DNA of 9,571 bases from Betaproteobacteria bacterium. GTDB lineage: Bacteria > Pseudomonadota > Gammaproteobacteria > Burkholderiales > Burkholderiaceae_E. Positions 6,106 through 9,571 of the stretch are shown here, one piece after another (within the stretch, counting starts at the first letter, position 1; every line of letters starts with the position of its first letter). The stretch spans positions 1 through 9,571 of the forward strand of contig RFPW01000067.1 of NCBI GenBank assembly GCA_009925965.1. Reading direction: 5' to 3'. A model generated the notes under the pieces. It saw only the letters and a list, made by a program, of their open reading frames with translations, made no database searches and was not told where the DNA came from. Position numbers and translations under genes: made by a program.

Positions 6106-6567
6106 TTACTCGAGTTCGAACAAAGGCTGGCCGTATTCAACGGGTTGGCCATTGTCGACCAGGATGGCCTTCACGGTCCCGGTGAAGTCGCTTTCAATTT
6201 CATTGAGCAGCTTCATCGCTTCGATGATGCACAGCGGTGCACCTTCCTTGATCGGGCTGCCAACCTCGACGAACGGGTCTGCGCCCGGGCTCGGGGCTCG
6301 ATAAAACGTCCCCACCATCGGTGACTTAACCAGGTGCCCGACAACGGGTTCGATCGGTTCCGGTTCGATGGCCGCTACCGGCCCATTTGTCACCATCGGC
6401 GCCGGCTGCGGGTAATACCCAAACGATTGCGGCATGGGCTGCATACCACCTGCTGCGCCCGTGTTCTTCACGATTCGCACCTTGTCCTCGCCTTCCGTAA
6501 TCTCGAGCTCTGAAATGCCCGATTCCGAGACAAGGTCAATCAGCGTTTTAATTTTGCGCAGATCCAA
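6106..6567 (-). CDS. accB: Acetyl-CoA carboxylase, biotin carboxyl carrier protein
   Basis: Carries biotin between AccC and the carboxyltransferase AccA/AccD. The N-terminal MDLRKIKTLIDLVSESGISE closely matches E. coli [20 protein letters not shown], which fixes the start at the TTG at 6567; the perfect Shine-Dalgarno AAGGAGGT at 6572-6579 agrees. An upstream in-frame TTG at 6582 would place that Shine-Dalgarno inside the gene and is rejected. The protein has 153 residues against 156 in E. coli. Order: N-terminal helix (1-35), Gly/Pro-rich flexible linker (about 36-75), then the biotinyl domain (77-153), with the 'thumb' GTFYRAPSPGADPF at about 86-99 and the biotin-accepting K119 in EAMKL. 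A TAA stop precedes accC by 10 bases. In many relatives aroQ lies just before accB; it is not present here. Confidence 0.97.
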   Translation of the reverse strand: MDLRKIKTLIDLVSESGISELEITEGEDKVRIVKNTGAAGGMQPMPQSFGYYPQPAPMVTNGPVAAIEPEPIEPVVGHLVKSPMVGTFYRAPSPGADPFVEVGSPIKEGAPLCIIEAMKLLNEIESDFTGTVKAILVDNGQPVEYGQPLFELE

Positions 6568-6571
6568 TGGG

Positions 6572-6579
6572 ACCTCCTT
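6572..6579 (-). promoter_or_regulatory. Perfect Shine-Dalgarno deciding the accB TTG start
   Basis: On the minus strand AAGGAGGT is followed by CCCA and then the TTG start at 6567. This is a full match to the anti-Shine-Dalgarno sequence and offsets the weak initiation codon. It lies within the longer open frame from 6582, which is why that longer start is not used. Confidence 0.9.
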
Positions 6580-6627
6580 CAAGCGAAAGCCAGAGATGGC
6601 GTTAGGCCGATCAGCAACCGTGCTCCA

Positions 6628-6654
6628 CTGGGTTCAGGCGTGTGTCTGAACCAG
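6628..6654 (-). promoter_or_regulatory. Stem-loop in the accB leader
   Basis: On the plus strand CTGGGTTCAG and CTGAACCAG pair as a 9-bp stem with one bulged G around the 8-base loop GCGTGTGT. It lies about 60-90 bases before the accB start, inside the probable 5' leader. No T-run follows in either direction, so it is not an obvious terminator. Role unknown. Confidence 0.5.
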
Positions 6655-6718
6655 CGTCGGGCTGAGCGTTCAATGGAAGATGCAGGCTATTCGCCACAGA
6701 AGCACGCATAAGCCGGCA

Positions 6719-6747
6719 ATTTTGCCGCACACCCTCGCGGGTGTCTA
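6719..6747 (-). promoter_or_regulatory. Candidate sigma-70 promoter of accBC-prmA-kinase
   Basis: On the minus strand TAGACA (6747-6742, five of six matches to TTGACA) is followed, after exactly 17 bases, by CAAAAT (6724-6719, four of six to TATAAT). Transcription would start near 6712 and give a leader of about 145 bases before accB. The inverted repeat ACACCC-GCGA-GGGTGT (6729-6744) covers part of the -35 element and the spacer, and CGGCAAAATTGCCG (6714-6727) is centred on the -10. These could be operators or simply hairpins ending the upstream gene. Confidence 0.4.
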
Positions 6748-6756
6748 CCTCAAAGG

Positions 6757-7947
6757 CTAACGCTTGCCCTCCTGCATCCGCTTGAGCAGCGTGCGCAGTT
6801 TCTCGAGATCAACGATCCCCAGGGTCCGTTCAACCACCCGACCGTTTGAGTCAATGACAGCGGTAAAAGGGAGCGCCCCCGCCTCATTACCCAAGGCCCG
6901 GCCGAGTTCCGAGCCCGCAGCGCCCGCCACTACAAGCGGGTAGCTGACCGGCGAGCGCCGCGCGAACTCGGCGACCTGATCCGCGCGATCAATGGCAACG
7001 CCAATAAATTCAATGCGCGGGCGCGGGGACCCTGAGGCTTGCTGGTTCTGTTGATTGATTTGCGGACTCATTTGTTGATAAAGCGCCGACAGCGCTGGCA
7101 TCTCTTCGACACAGGGCGCGCACCAGGTCGCCCAGAAATTAACGACCGTGATTTGTCCGCGCAGGGTCTCAAGCGGCTTCGGTTGGCCGTCGGGGCCGGG
7201 CCATTGTTGGCTCCAGAGGGTTTGTACGGCTGGCTCAGCGATCGGTGTAGCTGGACGACTCAACCACGAGGCTCCCAGTCCGGCCGCGAGCGCGAGCAGA
7301 CTGATCACGAGGATGACCAATCCCACCAGAAAAGCCGGACGGGCCTGGCCCTGGGGCTTTTCAAGCTGCCACCGGCGTCGTCTGCGTTCGATCAGCTGTT
7401 CCCGATGCCCTCGGTCGGCACCGCGCTCACCGTCATCGCGGGCAGCCCCGCGCAAATCATGGATCGGATGCATCGCGATCATGACGGGCCAGTCACGCCA
7501 GTGCCCGACAAGCACTTCGATGCGGCCACGCCCACCGGATCCGGTCGTCTCAGTTGCGTCAAAGTCGAGCCCTCGATTGATGAGATCAATTGCGACCTCT
7601 TTGGCATGGCCGTCGGCGATCTGCAGGTGGAGCACAGCATGCTCAGTCACCAGCCCTTTCCAGGCTGCGCCAGTAATCAACGGAGACCATTGCGCGAGCT
7701 GTTCCATGAGCTCGATCGCCGCGAGTTGGATCGACTCCCGGCGCTCTTCATGTCCGGTCGCGTCAAAAAGGTCCAGATGTTCACGAAGCGCTTCGTCGAT
7801 CTCGTCGTTGTCGGGCATCGCACCTTTGGGTGTGGAGTCCGCCAACCCCAGATGACGTGCCGCGCGGCGTTTGGCCGCGCCATAATCAAGGCCCGAGTCA
7901 GCGACCAAGGCCGCTGCCACAGCGGCCATTTCGCGGCGAACCGTCAT
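6757..7947 (-). CDS. Fusion: nucleotidyltransferase-like domain + transmembrane segment + TlpA-type thioredoxin
   Basis: A 396-residue protein in one uninterrupted frame. Residues 1-185 resemble a nucleotidyltransferase-like protein that I recall as a separate gene next to tlpA in betaproteobacteria: LDYGAAKRRAARHLG (20-34), MPDNDEIDE (44-52), LITGAAWKGLVTEHAVLHLQ (90-109) and LINRGLDFD (122-130). The acidic catalytic dyad (SDIDL in active enzymes) is absent; AVLHL stands there. An arginine cluster RRRRRW (188-193) precedes one transmembrane helix (about 205-229), predicting N-inside topology. Residues about 240-396 form a periplasmic TlpA/ResA-like thioredoxin with active site WCAPC (C276, C279), the likely cis-Pro P360, and a Q/N-rich insert (290-305). 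A role in disulfide reduction or cytochrome maturation is possible for that part. GAGGAG at 7954-7959, six bases before the ATG, supports the long start. The gene is divergent from mpl, and 189 bases separate its stop from accB. Confidence 0.85.
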   Translation of the reverse strand: MTVRREMAAVAAALVADSGLDYGAAKRRAARHLGLADSTPKGAMPDNDEIDEALREHLDLFDATGHEERRESIQLAAIELMEQLAQWSPLITGAAWKGLVTEHAVLHLQIADGHAKEVAIDLINRGLDFDATETTGSGGRGRIEVLVGHWRDWPVMIAMHPIHDLRGAARDDGERGADRGHREQLIERRRRRWQLEKPQGQARPAFLVGLVILVISLLALAAGLGASWLSRPATPIAEPAVQTLWSQQWPGPDGQPKPLETLRGQITVVNFWATWCAPCVEEMPALSALYQQMSPQINQQNQQASGSPRPRIEFIGVAIDRADQVAEFARRSPVSYPLVVAGAAGSELGRALGNEAGALPFTAVIDSNGRVVERTLGIVDLEKLRTLLKRMQEGKR

Positions 7948-8047
7948 CGCCGTCTCCTCAAATTCAGGCGGAACGCATCCGCGTTCATAACGCCGTACAG
8001 TGTAGCGTGACGCCTGTGGCGCAAGGCGCCTTTGGAATTATCGAGTC
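7948..8047. promoter_or_regulatory. Divergent intergenic region between the TlpA fusion and mpl
   Basis: These 100 bases must hold the mpl promoter and possibly one for the TlpA fusion. I found no convincing -35/-10 pair on either strand. Three dyads are visible: GAACGC-ATCC-GCGTTC (7971-7986), TACAGTGTA (7996-8004) and GGCGC-AAG-GCGCC (8018-8030). The last lies 17 bases before the mpl ATG. They could be operators or leader hairpins. Confidence 0.45.
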
Positions 8048-9484
8048 ATGCATCTTCATATCCTTGGAATCTGCGGCACCTTCATGGGAGGGATTGCCGC
8101 CCTTGCCCGCGAGTCTGGCCACCGAGTCACGGGGTGCGATGCCAACGTGTATCCGCCGATGAGCGATCAGCTCCGGGCCCTCGGGATTGACCTGATCGAA
8201 GGCTGGGATCCGGGTCAGCTCGAGGATCCTGCGATACGCGATGCTGATTGCTTTGTTGTCGGCAATGTCGTCACCCGCGGCAATCCTCTGATGGAAGCGA
8301 TTCTTAATCGAGGTCTGCCCTACGATTCAGGGCCGCGATGGATCGCTGATCATGTGCTTCAGGGGCGTGCGGTGGTCGCTGTCGCTGGCACGCATGGCAA
8401 GACTACGACGACTTCGATGTTGGCCTGGATTTTGGATGCCTGTGGGGCTGAGCCAGGTTTTTTGGTCGGGGGGGTCCCCGGCGGGTTTGGTGTCTCCGCT
8501 CGCTTGGGAACGGGGTCGGCATTCGTGATTGAAGCAGACGAATACGACACTGCTTTTTTCGATAAACGTTCAAAATTTGTTCATTACCGGCCACGTATCG
8601 CGATTCTGAATAATCTGGAGTACGACCACGCCGACATCTTTCCGAACCTCGCCGCGATTGAGACGCAGTTCCATCATCTCGTCCGTACGGTGCCAAGTTC
8701 TGGAAGATTGATTATCGATGGCTCGAGTGAGGCGCTCGTTCGCGTGCTGGCTCGCGGTTGTTGGACGCCGGTAGAGCGCATTGGCGGCGAAGACCAGACC
8801 CCTTCGAGTCACGGGGCTGGTGATAAGACCAGTAGCCAGCCCCACTGGGAGGCCCGCGTGTTGAATGAATCGGCCGAGACGACCGCAATTGAAGTTCGGT
8901 TGGATGGTGCTGTAATGGGGCACTGTGACTTGCCCTTGGCCGGTGCGCACAATCGGGCCAATTTGCTGGCCGCAGTGGCGGCCGCCCGCTGTCTGGGTAT
9001 CGCGCCCGCCGCAGCACTCGAGGCTGCGGGGCGTTTCCCTGGGGTTCGGCGTCGGCTCGAAACCCGCGGCACGGTGGCCCAGGTCACGGTGATCGACGAT
9101 TTCGCCCACCATCCAACGGCGATTGAACAGACGATTGATGGTCTGTGTGCCCGGATTCAGGACGGCGGTCGTGTGCTTGCCGTGCTCGAACCGCGATCGA
9201 ATACGATGAAGCTTGGCACCATGTCGTCGCGGCTGCCCGCCAGCCTGGCCCGAGCGGACCGGGTCTTCTGCTATGCCAAAGGTCTGGGGTGGAACGTCGC
9301 CCAGGCGCTCGAGCCCCTGGGCGACAAGGCGCAAACGTTTGAGGATTTAGCAGAGCTGGTCGCGACGGTGGTGACCGAGTCGCGCCCCGGCGACCGAATC
9401 CTGGTCATGAGTAACGGGGGCTTTGGCGGCGTCCACGATAAGTTGCTAACCGCGCTCAGAGAGCGCGCGAGCGCTGCCTCCTGA
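8048..9484 (+). CDS. mpl: UDP-N-acetylmuramate:L-alanyl-gamma-D-glutamyl-meso-diaminopimelate ligase
   Basis: Murein-recycling ligase that joins recovered L-Ala-gamma-D-Glu-meso-Dap tripeptide to UDP-MurNAc using ATP in the cytoplasm. Mur-ligase layout: N-terminal Rossmann-like domain with ILGICGTFMGG (5-15), ATP-binding AGTHGKTTTT (113-122), LNNLEYDHADIF (188-198), and a C-terminal domain with DDFAHHPTAI (350-359) and EPRSNTMKLG (381-390). The GICGTFMGG start and the paired DDFAHHPTAI/EPRSNTMK motifs favour Mpl over MurC. The 478 residues are slightly longer than E. coli Mpl; a polar stretch at 248-268 accounts for some of this. The Shine-Dalgarno before the ATG is weak (GGA at 8034-8036). 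Divergent from the TlpA fusion; its stop lies 13 bases from that of the convergent partial gene. Confidence 0.96.
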   Translation: MHLHILGICGTFMGGIAALARESGHRVTGCDANVYPPMSDQLRALGIDLIEGWDPGQLEDPAIRDADCFVVGNVVTRGNPLMEAILNRGLPYDSGPRWIADHVLQGRAVVAVAGTHGKTTTTSMLAWILDACGAEPGFLVGGVPGGFGVSARLGTGSAFVIEADEYDTAFFDKRSKFVHYRPRIAILNNLEYDHADIFPNLAAIETQFHHLVRTVPSSGRLIIDGSSEALVRVLARGCWTPVERIGGEDQTPSSHGAGDKTSSQPHWEARVLNESAETTAIEVRLDGAVMGHCDLPLAGAHNRANLLAAVAAARCLGIAPAAALEAAGRFPGVRRRLETRGTVAQVTVIDDFAHHPTAIEQTIDGLCARIQDGGRVLAVLEPRSNTMKLGTMSSRLPASLARADRVFCYAKGLGWNVAQALEPLGDKAQTFEDLAELVATVVTESRPGDRILVMSNGGFGGVHDKLLTALRERASAAS

Positions 9485-9497
9485 CCTCGGGTTTTAG

Positions 9498-9571
9498 CTA
9501 GTCGTTATCGCCATCAAAGACGTTGCCCATTCCGGGCGTCAGGGCTCCGAGAATCGAGCCCTCCTCGCGTT
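9498..9571 (-). CDS. C-terminal end of an unidentified minus-strand protein (partial)
   Basis: The minus-strand frame ending at TAG (9500-9498) is open to the window edge and encodes 23 residues, REEGSILGALTPGMGNVFDG followed by DND. The Gly/Asp-rich ending looks like a natural C-terminus and the gene would converge on mpl with a 13-base gap. The other two minus-strand frames contain stops here. I do not recognise the protein, and 23 residues do not allow an assignment. An inverted repeat AGGGCTC/GAGCCCT at 9541-9562 falls inside this frame. Confidence 0.45.
   Translation of the reverse strand, partial: REEGSILGALTPGMGNVFDGDND

Noticed and set aside
6096..6152. Longer accC starting at ATG 6152
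   Set aside because: Adds 19 residues unlike any AccC and overlaps accB by 47 bases; MFEKILIANRGEIA at 6095 matches the family start.
7039..8010. 323-residue plus-strand frame opposite the TlpA fusion
   Set aside because: Shadow frame; the minus strand has a good Shine-Dalgarno, a transmembrane segment and the WCAPC motif.
8570..9334. 254-residue minus-strand frame opposite mpl
   Set aside because: Shadow of Mpl, which has all Mur-ligase motifs in the plus-strand frame.
9541..9562. AGGGCTC/GAGCCCT inverted repeat as an mpl terminator
   Set aside because: No T-run follows, and it lies inside the probable coding end of the convergent gene; it may be coincidental.

Overview
The window is dense, GC-rich bacterial chromosome of core-genome character. 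Gene content and family resemblance point to a betaproteobacterium, most likely of the order Burkholderiales. The double-domain YggT protein, the class Ia NrdB followed by a lysine/alanine-rich histone H1-like protein, and the tlpA-accB-accC-prmA-kinase order divergent from mpl all match what I remember of that group. This placement rests on recalled family patterns, not on a search. No phage, insertion sequence, CRISPR array, tRNA or rRNA was seen.

Layout. Positions 1-2708 carry three plus-strand genes: the 3' part of nrdB (its start lies outside the window), a histone H1/AlgP-like basic repeat protein, and a YggT-family membrane protein. Positions 2709-7947 carry five minus-strand genes, read from right to left: a membrane-anchored TlpA-type thioredoxin fused to an N-terminal nucleotidyltransferase-like domain, then accB, accC, prmA and a PfkB-family (adenosine-type) kinase. 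Positions 8048-9484 carry mpl on the plus strand, divergent from the TlpA fusion across 100 bases. The last 74 bases hold the probable C-terminal end of a minus-strand gene convergent with mpl.

How the genes work together. NrdB supplies deoxyribonucleotides, and the H1-like protein is a probable nucleoid-binding factor. AccB and AccC form the biotin carboxylase half of acetyl-CoA carboxylase, the first step of fatty-acid synthesis. PrmA methylates ribosomal protein L11. Mpl recycles murein tripeptide. accB, accC, prmA and the kinase are tightly packed, with gaps or overlaps of a few bases, and look like one operon. A candidate promoter lies in the 189 bases before accB.

Start sites. nrdB is open from base 1, so an internal GTG at 88 is not its start. 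accC starts at the ATG at 6095 and accB at the TTG at 6567, each set by family alignment; for accB a perfect Shine-Dalgarno agrees. The prmA start is uncertain.

Most of the window is ordinary. The most unusual item is the nucleotidyltransferase-like/transmembrane/TlpA fusion, which would tie a cytoplasmic domain lacking the usual catalytic acidic pair to a periplasmic thioredoxin. Secondary curiosities are a natural acidic-histidine tail on the kinase, a terminator-like hairpin with the nrdB stop codon in its loop, dyads over both core elements of the putative accB promoter, and in-frame tandem repeats in the H1-like gene.
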